Below, in pieces: positions 1-9,744 of a stretch of 64,000 nucleotides of DNA; positions within the stretch are counted from its first letter, which is position 1, and every line of letters starts with the position of its first letter. A program made the translations under genes and the position numbers. The notes beneath the pieces are model-generated. The model was given only the letters and a program-made list of their open reading frames with translations, searched no databases and had not been told where the DNA came from. The stretch lies in contig JANNPZ010000026.1 in the NCBI GenBank assembly GCA_031400505.1, forward strand, positions 1 through 64,000, written 5' to 3'. Source of the DNA: JAIYDJ01 sp031400505 (GTDB taxonomy: Bacteria; Pseudomonadota; Alphaproteobacteria; Rhodobacterales; Rhodobacteraceae).

Positions 1-3000
1 CGGGTCGTTCGTCGGATCGGCATCCGTCCCACCCGCCCCATCCGGCGACTCGACCGTCTCCGGCGTCGCGACCGTGCTGCCGTTCGGCGCCGTGCCGGTG
101 TCCGAGATGTCCGTCACAGTGACCGGAGTGCCGGTGCCGTCGATCAAAGGCGCGCCGTTCGACGCGACGGCGTCACCCGTCGCCGTGGCCGTGTTTTCAA
201 GATAGCCAAGGTCCACATCGGCCTGGGTCACAAGATAGGTTGCGGTGAAGGTGGTCGTATCGCTCGCCCCGATGGCTAGGTTGATCGGGCCACCAATGAC
301 TGTGACCAGCGGATCATTGACCCGGACGTTTGCCAGGGTGGTCTGACCGGTGTTGGTGACGGCAAAGCTGTAGGTCGCTATGTCGCCTGCATTGCGCAAT
401 CCGTCGCCGTTGGTATCGGCAACCGACCCAAGCGATTTCACCAGCCGGATGCTTGACGTCGGATCGAGCGCCAGTGGCGTCGGGTCATTCTCGCCTGCTT
501 CATTTCCCTGACGATCATTGTCCGCGTCCGGATTTGCGCCATTGTCTGAAAGGTCGGTCAACTGCGGATTGGTGGCCGAGGTCTGACCCGACAGCACACC
601 TGTCGCATCGACCACTGCCTGGTTTTGATAGCGTTCGCCGCCAGCAAGAACCGGCGGCAACGGGTTGGACGCCATCACCCGCAATTGCAGATCGATCGTG
701 CAGGTCGCGTTGGCCGGAAGGGCAAAGCCCGTGGCGGCAACCGGATCTCCCGCCCCGGTAAAGCCAGGGTTCAGACCTCCGCAGGTTCCAGTAGGCGCGG
801 CCGCCACCGTGTATGTCCCCGGAAGGGTCGGGATCGTGGGGCTATAGGTGCCAAACAGCGGTGCCGCACCTTGCGTTGTGTCGGTTACCTCGATCGCCGT
901 CAGCCCCTCCAGCGCAAGGTTGCGGACCTGCAGCCTGAAGACGACATTGAAGCTGCCGTCGGTGTTGAACACCGGACCGGACTGCAGCGCTTTGGCAATG
1001 GCCACGCGCGCCTGAGGTATCTTGGGGAACAGGTATCCGGTACCGTCGGTCGCACCGCCAAGCGTGATCGACGTGATCGCCGTCGGCGCGACCGTGCCGC
1101 CTTCAGACCCTGCGCTGGTGGTCCCGTTTGTCAGGTAGGTTTCGGAAATGGCCCCCTGCGAGATGTTGTACACGCCTTCGGGCAAAAGCGTGAAAGCGTA
1201 GTTACCGCTGGCATTGGTCGTTGTGGTCCGATTAATGATCGTTCCGTCAAATGCAACCCCGGTCAGCGTCATAAGTATACCGGAAATGCCGGTATCTCCG
1301 GCGGTTACGGTGCCATCATTGGCAAAGTCGCGGAAAACCGTCCCCGCAAGCGACGACGCGTTGACCACGACCGGCCCGCTTGAAGAGTTGTTTGTCGAAA
1401 CCGCGTCAAATGAGGTCGTGGTGATGCTCGCCGTGTTGGTAAGGGTCTGAGGGTCGGAGGTGATCGTCACAACGCGCACCGGTACGGTGATCACTGCAAC
1501 GCCGCCAGAACTGAACGAGCCAAGGTCGCAACTGAATGACGTGGACGCAGCGACGCCGGTACATGTGCTGGCAGTTGCAGTCCCCACCGTGACGACCACT
1601 GTCGGTGTTCCGGTCAACTGCATGCCCGACGGCAGCGTGTCATTGACCGCGGTGTTGTCGGCCTCGGTCCGGCCAAGACCTGTGTTGTTGCGCACCGTGA
1701 TGGCATAAGTGAACAGATCGCGAAGGTTGACCGTTCCGGGTGTGGCAACCTTGCTGACGACTTCCACGTCGGCAAGGGTGCGCACAGAGGTGTTTTCGGT
1801 GGCGTTGTTGTTCGCAGTGTTCGGCTCAAACCCCAAACCTGTCTCGGTCGACGTGACAGAGGCCGCATTGACGGCGGTTCCTTTGGCGACACCGCGCCCG
1901 GTGATCAGAACCGCCCGCGACTCGCCAGCCGGCAGAGTGGGGAAAGAGCACGTCAGCGTGCCACCCAGCGAATCTACGACCGGAATCGCACTGCAAGACC
2001 CATCGGGCGGCACGCTGTGCGACCGATAGGAAATCCGCGACGATGGCATGGTGTCGGTCACCACCACGTTTTCGGCGGCTGACGGGCCAAGGTTGGTCAC
2101 TGTCACCGTATAGACCGTGTCATCGCCGATCGTCAGTGTCGGAACAGAATCGTCCTTGTTGATCACAAGATCGACAACGGGCGGATTGACCGGGGTGTTG
2201 GTGAAATCGGCGTTGTTTGCCGCATTTGTCTCGATGGTCGATGTCGCGACGGTCACATCATTGCGCAGTGTCGTGTTGCGCGTGATCAGGTTCGGGCGCA
2301 CCCGTACCGTGACAGTCTGCTGCGCGCCATTCGCAATCCCGCCCAGGTTGCAGATCAGGGTGTTGTTGCCGGGGCCGGTGGTGGTGCCTGTGGTTGGAGC
2401 CGTCGAACAGGACCCCGATGACGGGTTCGCTGACAAGAAGGTGACATCGCTTGGCAAGGCATCCGTGATCGAGACTGCGTCGGCCGACGATAGCCCGTTC
2501 GCGAGGTTTTGCGCCGTGATCACATAAGTCAGCGTCTGCCCCGCGACCGCCGGATTGGGACTGTCATCCTTTGTCACGGTAACATCGGCGCGCGCCTGAA
2601 TGCTGTAACCCGCAGAGTCCGAGTTGTTGCTCAGATCAGGATCGGCGGTGGTGTCAGACAAGGCATTGGCGGTGTTAGTGCGGGCACCTGCGTTGCCACC
2701 GGGACGAACGGTGACAGTAAACACGGGGCAGTCGGTTGCGGGGGTACAGACCGGCAGACTGGCGATCGTGCAGTCCAAAGCGCGACTGTTGGCGCCCGAA
2801 GATGACGTGGTACAGCTGATTCCGCTGGCCGCGTTCGCGACGAAAGCTTCAGCGATGTAGCCGGCTCCGGTCGGGCCAACGCTGGAATTTATCAGATCGG
2901 AAAAATTGTCGGACAGTGTGACGTTCGCAGCCGTCGACGGGCCCGCATTGGTGGCTTCTAGGGTAAACGTCTGAACCTCGCCCGCAGCCAGACTGGCCAG

Positions 3001-4725
3001 GGAGGCCGACTTCAGAACCGAGATATTCGCCGAAACAGCCAGCACGCCGCTTGTCACCGAATAGGTCGTCGTGTCGTTCGGCCCGTTGTTGTCGGGCAAA
3101 TTCGGGTTCGGCGATCCGACAGTCAGGCTGTTGACAAGCAAACCTGACGCCGTTGCGGTGGCTGTCAGACCGACAGCGGGCGTCGTTTCACCGGCAGTCA
3201 GGGGCAAGGCCTGCGTATAGTCCCGCGTACACACAATCGGCGTCGGCCCCGTAACGGGAACCGTCGGCAAACAGGTCCAGCCATTCTGGGTGTAAGACGT
3301 GACTTCAAGACCGGCGGGCAGATTGTCCGTCATCTGGATCGTGCCGAAAAAATCCGTGTTACCGACGTTCGATGTGCTGATGCTGAACGTGTAGGAATTG
3401 CCGATCACAACCAGCGCCGGAACCGGGCCTCTTTTGTTGGCCTGCAGGTCAATTTGAGGATCGGTGATCGTCACACCGCCATCGCTGGCGGTGTTGTTGC
3501 CGGGGATGGGGTCATTCGGAGTGAGCGATGTAATCGTTGCCACGTTGACCGGATTGCCCGCTGTGATCGCCCTCGTGGTGATATCGATGCTGCCCAAAGA
3601 GACATTCGGGCCCGCGCCCGATCCAGAGGGCCGTGTGCAAGTCACCTGCTGCGCGACGATGTTGCAGGTCCATCCCGGCGCAGAAACACTGTCAATCGCG
3701 TAGTTCGCAGGGATTGCGTCGGTTACGGTGATGCCGGTCGGTGAGTCACCGCTGTAGCTGGGCGTCAGCGTAAACGTGACGGTATCCCCGACCAGAACCG
3801 TGCCGCCCGGGCTGCGCGCCTTGCCAATCGCAAGGTCGCTGCCGGCAGAAATGAAGGTATTCAACGAAGCGCTGTTGTTGCTGGCTATCGGATCGGCGGG
3901 CGATCCCCCGGAAACCGATCCGACCGCCGTGATCGTGGAACTGGACGCAGACGCGATCTGGCCGGTGAAATCAAGGTTCACACTGCCGTTCACTGCAACC
4001 GGTCCTGCGACGGTGCAATTGTAGACAGTTGCCGAAAGACTACATCCCGCAGGCGGCGTCACATTGCTGATCCCGGTCGGGATCGCGAACTGAACGACGA
4101 AATTCGACGCCGGATCAGGGCCGTTGTTGGTCGCGGTGAACGCATACGTAATGATCGAGCCAGATGCAGCGGACGTGGGCCCCGCCAGCACCAACGCGAT
4201 ATCCGCCCCCGACACGATGGTCGTGGGTTCTGTCGCGTCGTTGTTCAGGATATCGATGTCTCCGGCCGCCGGCACCGACGCGCCAAGCGCGATCACGCCG
4301 GACACGGTTGTGCGGATACTCGCGATCAAAGTAGCGGCTTGCGCCGTCGCAAGCGTCGGCACATTGCACACAACCGACCCGGGGCCGATGGTTGGCGTCG
4401 GCGTGCAGCCGGTGATCGTTCCGGTTGCACCGGTAAACGTCGTTCCGGCAGGCACATCGAGTGTAACTGTGGTCACGGGCGCCAGATCCGCCCCGTTGTT
4501 GCTGACGTCGATCGTGTAAGATACCGTGCCGCCTGCGGGTGTCCCCTCGAACCCGGCGTCCGAGATGTTAGTCACCCAATCCACATTCTGTGCACGTGCC
4601 TGCCCGACCATCGCAAATCCTGCGATCATCAGCGCAACGAAAAAAGCTTTCAGCAATAGGGCACTTTTCGGGAAGACCGCAGAACGAAAGCAGCGGGCGC
4701 CGATGCGAAAGGCATTCTCAATCAT
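1..4725 (-). CDS. Giant secreted DUF11-repeat protein (3' end outside window)
   Basis: A single open frame of 1575 codons starts with ATG at 4725 and reaches position 1 without a stop, so the C-terminus is missing. Residues 1-45 form a long signal peptide: a basic n-region, a hydrophobic stretch at about 22-41 (SALLLKAFFVALMIAGFAMV) and an ARA cleavage site before QNVDW. The rest is a chain of roughly 110-130 residue beta-rich repeats of the DUF11 / conserved repeat type, recognisable by recurring NNGP-like and DxLPAG motifs and by paired Cys within repeats. Around residues 1125-1200 one unit resembles an SdrD B-like domain (LAGTVFRDFANDG). The sequence is rich in Thr, Val, Asn and Gly and poor in Lys. 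Such proteins are surface or extracellular adhesin-like proteins; the ligand is unknown. There is no strong Shine-Dalgarno before the ATG. C-terminal sorting or secretion signals would lie outside the window. The family call is firm, the role is inferred. Confidence 0.85.
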   Translation of the reverse strand, partial: MIENAFRIGARCFRSAVFPKSALLLKAFFVALMIAGFAMVGQARAQNVDWVTNISDAGFEGTPAGGTVSYTIDVSNNGADLAPVTTVTLDVPAGTTFTGATGTITGCTPTPTIGPGSVVCNVPTLATAQAATLIASIRTTVSGVIALGASVPAAGDIDILNNDATEPTTIVSGADIALVLAGPTSAASGSIITYAFTATNNGPDPASNFVVQFAIPTGISNVTPPAGCSLSATVYNCTVAGPVAVNGSVNLDFTGQIASASSSTITAVGSVSGGSPADPIASNNSASLNTFISAGSDLAIGKARSPGGTVLVGDTVTFTLTPSYSGDSPTGITVTDAIPANYAIDSVSAPGWTCNIVAQQVTCTRPSGSGAGPNVSLGSIDITTRAITAGNPVNVATITSLTPNDPIPGNNTASDGGVTITDPQIDLQANKRGPVPALVVIGNSYTFSISTSNVGNTDFFGTIQMTDNLPAGLEVTSYTQNGWTCLPTVPVTGPTPIVCTRDYTQALPLTAGETTPAVGLTATATASGLLVNSLTVGSPNPNLPDNNGPNDTTTYSVTSGVLAVSANISVLKSASLASLAAGEVQTFTLEATNAGPSTAANVTLSDNFSDLINSSVGPTGAGYIAEAFVANAASGISCTTSSSGANSRALDCTIASLPVCTPATDCPVFTVTVRPGGNAGARTNTANALSDTTADPDLSNNSDSAGYSIQARADVTVTKDDSPNPAVAGQTLTYVITAQNLANGLSSADAVSITDALPSDVTFLSANPSSGSCSTAPTTGTTTGPGNNTLICNLGGIANGAQQTVTVRVRPNLITRNTTLRNDVTVATSTIETNAANNADFTNTPVNPPVVDLVINKDDSVPTLTIGDDTVYTVTVTNLGPSAAENVVVTDTMPSSRISYRSHSVPPDGSCSAIPVVDSLGGTLTCSFPTLPAGESRAVLITGRGVAKGTAVNAASVTSTETGLGFEPNTANNNATENTSVRTLADVEVVSKVATPGTVNLRDLFTYAITVRNNTGLGRTEADNTAVNDTLPSGMQLTGTPTVVVTVGTATASTCTGVAASTSFSCDLGSFSSGGVAVITVPVRVVTITSDPQTLTNTASITTTSFDAVSTNNSSSGPVVVNASSLAGTVFRDFANDGTVTAGDTGISGILMTLTGVAFDGTIINRTTTTNASGNYAFTLLPEGVYNISQGAISETYLTNGTTSAGSEGGTVAPTAITSITLGGATDGTGYLFPKIPQARVAIAKALQSGPVFNTDGSFNVVFRLQVRNLALEGLTAIEVTDTTQGAAPLFGTYSPTIPTLPGTYTVAAAPTGTCGGLNPGFTGAGDPVAATGFALPANATCTIDLQLRVMASNPLPPVLAGGERYQNQAVVDATGVLSGQTSATNPQLTDLSDNGANPDADNDRQGNEAGENDPTPLALDPTSSIRLVKSLGSVADTNGDGLRNAGDIATYSFAVTNTGQTTLANVRVNDPLVTVIGGPINLAIGASDTTTFTATYLVTQADVDLGYLENTATATGDAVASNGAPLIDGTGTPVTVTDISDTGTAPNGSTVATPETVESPDGAGGTDADPTNDP

Positions 4726-5501
4726 TACACACACTCAATTTTGTTGGATCCAAGCCAGCGGAATTTCCAACGCAGCAACCATCTTGTTTGATCTTCACAA
4801 GCAGGTGCGCCAGAGCAGGAAAACGAACGCAGGTGGCGATTCCCTCGAAACATCAAGCAGACGCAGGCCCGAAAAAGGCACTGCCACCACATCAGTATTC
4901 TGAAGAGCCTACCGGCATTTTTCCCTGTATCCGACGCTTTGCCGCGCCTTAGTTTGGCCAAGCTTGATCCGATACGCGCTCTAAAAACAAGTGGCTGATA
5001 CCGTGGATAGTGATTTCGCGTGCGGGGGCCATATAGATTGTTTCTATTGCGCCACACCCAGCCGCAGGATCAAGGGGCCAACACCAGGATGGCGGACACG
5101 CCGCACAAGGTTGGTCCGGCGCACAAGAGCCGTCAATCGTGAGATATGGGACAGGTCCGCGCGTAGGGTTTCGCCGAGAAGGCATGGCGCGCCCGCGCGG
5201 ATGCAAAACGGCAGATCGCGCAGGCCACCATTGCGGTGAAGTCGGTTGAACCCGTCTGCGGCACGTCGCGGGCGGCCCCGGCACACGCCACAACGCTACC
5301 TGTCATCCGCGATGGCTTGTCCGCCTGATCCAACAGTGCCCGCTTGGGCCGCCTTGCGGCGGCTCCGATGAAAAGCCCCGTTTTCCTGACGGGCACCAGG
5401 ATCACGGTTGCCTTCTGCAATTTGAACAACGACCGTGGTGACAGGTGGGATTTTATGGTGCAACATCCGCTCATGGCGATACAGATCAAGCGGATTTTTT
5501 C
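4726..5501. other. 776-bp gene-less stretch between DUF11 gene and coxG
   Basis: No frame here gives a convincing protein; the short open frames lack recognisable families and ribosome binding sites. It should hold the promoters of the divergent DUF11 gene and cox genes. The only structured motif noticed is a perfect inverted repeat ATAGA-N5-TCTAT at 5033-5047, which fits the T-N11-A layout of LysR-type operators. The GC-rich segment 5130-5400 could be decayed coding sequence, but I could not identify a parent gene. Confidence 0.5.
5033..5047. promoter_or_regulatory. Inverted repeat ATAGA-N5-TCTAT, LysR-type-like operator candidate
   Basis: Perfect 5-bp arms around TTGTT. The spacing T-N11-A matches the generic LysR-type operator pattern. 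It lies 308 bp upstream of the DUF11 start and 455 bp upstream of coxG, and no LysR gene is present in the window, so the assignment is only a candidate. Confidence 0.2.
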
Positions 5502-6032
5502 ATGAAACTGGCGGCAGAGCGCCATATCGCCGCCGAGCCCGCCGTCGTGTGGGCAGCCCTGCTTGACCCCGACGTCTTGCTGCATTGCGTGCCGGGTTGC
5601 GAAAGCCTGACCGGCACTGCTGCCGAAGGGTTTCAAGCCGTGGTTGTGCAGAAGGTCGGGCCGGTGAAAGCGCGTTTCACGGGCAAGGTCACACTGTCCG
5701 ACATCGTGGAAGGCCGTTCGTTGCGGATCGCTGGCGAAGGTCAGGGTGGTGTTGCCGGGTTCGCCAAAGGCGGCGCCAACGTTGCGATGGAACCCGCCGA
5801 AGGTGGCGGCACGACATTGACCTATGACGTTGACGCCAGCGTCGGCGGCAAGATCGCCCAACTCGGCAGCCGCATCATCGAAGGCTTTGCCAAGACGATG
5901 GCAGGACAGTTCTTTGATCGGTTCCAAAAGGCAGTCGAAGCGCCGGAAACAGACGCAGACGAGCCTGATGCGGACAACACGACCCCGACCGGGGAAAAGA
6001 AAACGGGGTGGTTCAAACGCTTGATCGGCTGA
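5502..6032 (+). CDS. coxG: CoxG-family protein (carbon monoxide dehydrogenase subunit G)
   Basis: The 176-aa protein begins MKLAAERHIAAEPAVVWAAL. It is a SRPBCC/Bet v1-like fold protein of the CoxG family, with the typical LLHCVPGCESL segment near residues 25-40 and FTGKVTLSDI near 62-75. CoxG in aerobic CO oxidisers is thought to anchor or recruit the Mo hydroxylase at the membrane; it is not a catalytic subunit. The C-terminus carries an acidic stretch followed by GWFKRLIG, a possible amphipathic membrane contact. The start at 5502 matches the family N-terminus better than an upstream ATG at 5445. It sits 37 bp before coxS and probably shares its transcript, which supports the family call. 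No good Shine-Dalgarno precedes either start. Confidence 0.85.
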   Translation: MKLAAERHIAAEPAVVWAALLDPDVLLHCVPGCESLTGTAAEGFQAVVVQKVGPVKARFTGKVTLSDIVEGRSLRIAGEGQGGVAGFAKGGANVAMEPAEGGGTTLTYDVDASVGGKIAQLGSRIIEGFAKTMAGQFFDRFQKAVEAPETDADEPDADNTTPTGEKKTGWFKRLIG

Positions 6033-6069
6033 ACCGCCGCAACAAACGGGATTTCTGGGAGAAGAGCCT

Positions 6070-6549
6070 ATGACGAAAGTGACGATGATTGTGAACGGGA
6101 CGACCGTCTCGCGCGAAACGGAAGGTCGCACTCTGCTGTCGGCCTATCTGCGCGAGGGGTTGGGGCTGACCGGGACACATGTGGGGTGCGACACGTCGCA
6201 GTGCGGATCTTGCGTGGTGCATGTGGACGGCTTGGCGGTGAAAAGCTGTTCTGTCTTTGCGCAGGATGTGGCGGGGGCGAAGGTCACCACCATCGAGGGC
6301 ATGGCGAATGCCGATGGCTCGCTCGGCGTGATCCAGCAGGCGTTTCAGGACCATCACGGGCTGCAGTGCGGCTTTTGCACGCCGGGCATGGTGATGACCA
6401 CGGCCGCAATGCTGGCCGTCAACCCGCGCCCGACCGAGGCCGAAGTGCGCCACGGGCTGGAGGGCAACATCTGCCGCTGCACCGGGTATCATAACATCGT
6501 CAAGGCCGTGATGGCTGCCTCGGGGCAGTCCGCCATGGCAGCGGAATAG
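6070..6549 (+). CDS. coxS: Mo-hydroxylase small subunit, two [2Fe-2S] clusters (CoxS-type)
   Basis: This 159-aa iron-sulfur subunit belongs to the xanthine oxidase family. The plant-ferredoxin-type cluster is bound by Cys40, Cys45, Cys48 and Cys60 (GCDTSQCGSC then SC). The second, C-terminal cluster is bound by Cys100, Cys103, Cys135 and Cys137 (QCGFCTPG and NICRCTGY). It passes electrons from the molybdenum centre of the large subunit to the FAD of the medium subunit. Length is normal for the family. The ATG is preceded by GGGAGAAG. The gene order S-L-M that follows is the order known for form II clusters, whereas form I clusters are M-S-L. Confidence 0.95.
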   Translation: MTKVTMIVNGTTVSRETEGRTLLSAYLREGLGLTGTHVGCDTSQCGSCVVHVDGLAVKSCSVFAQDVAGAKVTTIEGMANADGSLGVIQQAFQDHHGLQCGFCTPGMVMTTAAMLAVNPRPTEAEVRHGLEGNICRCTGYHNIVKAVMAASGQSAMAAE

Positions 6550-6559
6550 GGGGGGAATC

Positions 6560-8935
6560 ATGCCGAAGGATCACGGGATTGGCGCCAGCGTAAAGCGGCG
6601 CGAAGATGTGCGGTTTCTGACCGGAACCGGGGTTTACACCGACGATCTGGCCCTGCACGGCCAGACCTATGCGGTGTTTGTCCGCTCGAACGTCGCAAAC
6701 GGGCGGATCGTCAAGGTGGGCGTCGAGGCGGCGCATGGGATGCCCGGCGTGCTGGCGACGTTCACGGGCGCGGATTTTGCGGCCGTCGGGGGCAATCCGG
6801 CGGGCTGGCTGATCAACAGCCGTGACGGCACACCGATGCGCGAGCCGAAACGCCCGGTTCTGGCGCATGGCAAGGTGCGCCATGTGGGCGATGCCTATGC
6901 CGCCGTGGTGGCCGAGACCTACAACCAAGCCAAAGACGCGGCACAGGCGATTGCCGATGCAAGCGTGATCGAGGAACTGCCCGCCGTGGTGAACATGGCT
7001 GCGGCTTTGGCAAATCCGGCCAACCGGGTGCATGACGAGATCCCGGACAATCAGTGTTTCGACTGGGGCTGGATCGAGGACAACCGCGCCGCCGTCGATG
7101 CCGCGATCAAGGCCGCCCCGCATGTGACCACGCTGGAACTGGTCAACAACCGACTGGTGCCGAACGCGATGGAGCCGCGCGCGTCCATCGGGGAATACTA
7201 TCCCGGCACCGGCGACTACAAGCTGACCACCACCAGCCAAAACCCGCACCTGACGCGGCTGCTGATCGCGGCGTTTGTGCTGGGCATTCCGGAAAACAAG
7301 CTGACCGTGGTGTCGCCCGATGTGGGCGGCGGGTTCGGATCGAAGATCTATCACTATGGCGAAGAGGCACTGGTTCTGGCCGCCGCGAAGCAGTTAAAGC
7401 GCCCGGTACGCTGGACGGCGGAACGGTCGGAAAGCTTCCTGACCGACGCACACGGCCGCGATCATGTGACCAAGATCGAGCTGGCTTGCGAGAAGGACGG
7501 CACCTTCATCGCCTTCCGTACCGAGACGATGGCGAATGTGGGGGCTTACCTTTCGAACTTCGCCACGGTGACGCCGACCTTCCTGCACGGCACGCTGATG
7601 GCGGGGCCGTACAAGGTGCCGAATGTCTATGTGAACGTGAAGGCGGTGTTCACCAATACCGCCCCCGTCGATGCCTATCGCGGCGCGGGGCGGCCAGAGG
7701 CGACCTATTCGCTGGAACGTGTCGTGGACAAGATGTGCCGCGAGTTGGGGCTCGATCCGTTCGAGGTGCGCCGGAAGAACTTCATCACGCCGGACATGTT
7801 CCCCTATACGACGCCAGTGGCGCTGGCCTATGACATCGGCAACTATCAGGCGACGCTGGAAAAAGTGATCGAGATGGCCGACGTGGCGGGCTTCGAGGCG
7901 CGCCGTGCGGCCTCGGCAACGAAAGGTAAATTGCGGGGGCTGGGCCTTTCGACCTGGATCGAGGCGTGCGGGATCGCGCCGTCGAACCTTGTCGGCATCC
8001 TTGGCGCGCGCGTCGGGCTTTACGACGCGGCGACGGTGCGGGTGAATGCGACCGGCAACGTTTCGGTGATGGTCGGCGCGCACAGCCACGGGCAAAGCCA
8101 CGAGACGGTCTTTGCCCAGATCATCGCGACCAAGTTCGGCATCCCGGAAAGCTCGATCGAGATCGTGCATGGCGACACCTCGAAAATCCCTTTCGGAATG
8201 GGGTCTTACGGGTCCCGCTCGCTCGCGGTTTGCGGGCAGGCGATGGCCAATGCCGCCGACAAGGTGATCACCAAGGGCAAGAAGATCGCGGCGCACATGC
8301 TCGAATCGGTCGAGGGCGAGATCCTGTTTTCGGACGGGGTGTTTACCGTGTCGGGCACCAACCGGTCGAAAACCTTCGGCGAGATCGCGTTTTCGGCCTA
8401 TGTCCCACACAACTATCCGCTGGCTACGCTGGAGCCGGGGCTGGAAGAGACGGCGTTCTATGACCCCGCCAACTTCACCTATCCCGCAGGCGCCTATCTG
8501 TGCGAGGTCGAGGTCGATCCCGAAACCGGGCATGTCGCCGTGGCAAACTTCTGCTGTGCCGACGATTTCGGCAACGTGATGAACCCGATGGTGGTCGAAG
8601 GTCAGGTGCATGGCGGCGTTGTCCAGGGCATCGGGCAGGCACTGCTGGAACTTGGCGTCTATGACGAAAACGGCCAGCTTTTGACGGGCAGCTACATGGA
8701 TTACACCATGCCGCGCGCCGATGATGTGCCGTTCGTGAACGTGGACCATTCCTGTGCCACGCCCTGCACCCACAATGCGTTGGGGGTCAAGGGTTGCGGC
8801 GAGGCGGGGGCCATCGGATCGCCGCCTGCCGTTGTCAACGCTGTGCTTGATGCGCTGAACCGCGGCGGGCACCGGATCGACCATATCGACATGCCCCTGA
8901 CGCCGTCGCGCGTCTGGTCGGCAATGAACGCGTGA
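6560..8935 (+). CDS. coxL: Mo-hydroxylase large subunit, form II CoxL-type
   Basis: The 791-aa molybdenum-binding catalytic subunit belongs to the xanthine dehydrogenase/CODH family. The N-terminal a/b hammerhead domain (about residues 20-130) begins after GASVKRREDVRFLTG. The active-site loop reads AYRGAGR at residues 372-378. Form I, biochemically proven CO dehydrogenases have AYxCSFR with a catalytic Cys that binds Cu, while AYxGAGR marks form II. Other family landmarks are GGGFGSK near residue 255 and the C-terminal GEAGAIGSPPAVVNAV segment with the catalytic-type Glu. The real substrate is therefore uncertain: CO oxidation by form II enzymes has been reported but is slow or disputed, and other aldehydes or heterocycles are possible. 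It lies 10 bp after coxS. No Mo-Cu maturation genes (coxD, coxE, coxF) are present in the window. Confidence 0.92.
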   Translation: MPKDHGIGASVKRREDVRFLTGTGVYTDDLALHGQTYAVFVRSNVANGRIVKVGVEAAHGMPGVLATFTGADFAAVGGNPAGWLINSRDGTPMREPKRPVLAHGKVRHVGDAYAAVVAETYNQAKDAAQAIADASVIEELPAVVNMAAALANPANRVHDEIPDNQCFDWGWIEDNRAAVDAAIKAAPHVTTLELVNNRLVPNAMEPRASIGEYYPGTGDYKLTTTSQNPHLTRLLIAAFVLGIPENKLTVVSPDVGGGFGSKIYHYGEEALVLAAAKQLKRPVRWTAERSESFLTDAHGRDHVTKIELACEKDGTFIAFRTETMANVGAYLSNFATVTPTFLHGTLMAGPYKVPNVYVNVKAVFTNTAPVDAYRGAGRPEATYSLERVVDKMCRELGLDPFEVRRKNFITPDMFPYTTPVALAYDIGNYQATLEKVIEMADVAGFEARRAASATKGKLRGLGLSTWIEACGIAPSNLVGILGARVGLYDAATVRVNATGNVSVMVGAHSHGQSHETVFAQIIATKFGIPESSIEIVHGDTSKIPFGMGSYGSRSLAVCGQAMANAADKVITKGKKIAAHMLESVEGEILFSDGVFTVSGTNRSKTFGEIAFSAYVPHNYPLATLEPGLEETAFYDPANFTYPAGAYLCEVEVDPETGHVAVANFCCADDFGNVMNPMVVEGQVHGGVVQGIGQALLELGVYDENGQLLTGSYMDYTMPRADDVPFVNVDHSCATPCTHNALGVKGCGEAGAIGSPPAVVNAVLDALNRGGHRIDHIDMPLTPSRVWSAMNA

Positions 8936-8948
8936 AAGGGAAAGACAG

Positions 8949-9731
8949 ATGATCGACTTTGATTTCGTAAAGCCCCCTTCCGTCGCCGATGCCGTCAAGG
9001 CCCTGGCCGCAGACGGCGCGCAGGCCCTGGGTGGCGGTCAGACCCTGACGCCCACGATGAAACAGCGACTGGCCACGCCGTCGGTGCTGGTCAGCCTGAC
9101 GGGCATCGCAGCGCTCAAGGGCGTCTCGGTCGCGGATGGCGTGCTGACTGTAGGGGGCGCAACCCCCCACGCCGTCGTCGCCGCCACGGCTACGGCCTAT
9201 CCGGCGCTGGCGTCGCTTGCGGGCGGCATCGGTGACCCGGCGGTGCGCAACCGGGGCACCATCGGGGGCAGCCTGGCCAACAACGACCCGGCGGCCTGCT
9301 ATCCTGCGGCGGCCCTTGGATCGGGCGCGACCGTGGTGACCAACGCCCGGTCAATCCACGCCGATGACTACTTTCAGGGCATGTTCACAACTGCATTGGA
9401 AGCAGGAGAGATCATCACATCCGTCAGCTTTCCGATCCCGCAAAGGGCGGCCTATGTGAAGTTCAATCAACCCGCCAGCCGCTTTGCCCTGACGGCGGTT
9501 TTTGTCGCCAAGTATGCCGGCAGTGTCCGTGTCGCGGTCACGGGCGCGTCAAACAATGGCGTTTTTCGCTGGACAGCGGCAGAAACGGCGCTGTCGGCCA
9601 ATTTCGCCGCCAGCGCCATCTCTGGCCTGACAGTATTGCCGGATGACCTGATCACCGACCTTCATGGCACGGCCCGCTACCGCGCCAATCTGATCAAGGT
9701 CTTGACCGGGCGCGCTGTTTCGGCGGCCTGA
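8949..9731 (+). CDS. coxM: Mo-hydroxylase FAD-binding medium subunit (CoxM-type)
   Basis: The 260-aa flavoprotein subunit has the two FAD pyrophosphate motifs of the family: GGGQTLTP near residues 28-35 and TIGGSLANNDPAACYPAA near residues 105-122. The C-terminal CO-dehydrogenase flavoprotein domain follows. It accepts electrons from the [2Fe-2S] clusters of CoxS and passes them to the respiratory chain or another acceptor. It starts 13 bp after coxL with AAGGGAAAGACAG as ribosome binding site and is the last gene of the S-L-M set. A strong hairpin at 9745 follows its stop. Confidence 0.93.
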   Translation: MIDFDFVKPPSVADAVKALAADGAQALGGGQTLTPTMKQRLATPSVLVSLTGIAALKGVSVADGVLTVGGATPHAVVAATATAYPALASLAGGIGDPAVRNRGTIGGSLANNDPAACYPAAALGSGATVVTNARSIHADDYFQGMFTTALEAGEIITSVSFPIPQRAAYVKFNQPASRFALTAVFVAKYAGSVRVAVTGASNNGVFRWTAAETALSANFAASAISGLTVLPDDLITDLHGTARYRANLIKVLTGRAVSAA

Positions 9732-9744
9732 CACGAACCTTGCG

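Noticed and set aside
1..4725. Many plus-strand open frames of 60-250 codons in the DUF11 region
   Set aside because: They are antisense to one continuous minus-strand repeat protein with a clear signal peptide and family motifs; the plus frames have no family features.
5133..6131. 332-codon minus-strand frame across coxG
   Set aside because: It covers coxG and the start of coxS in antisense; no domain seen.
7394..8998. 534-codon minus-strand frame opposite coxL
   Set aside because: Same reason: a shadow of coxL, with His/Arg-rich composition and no recognisable domain.
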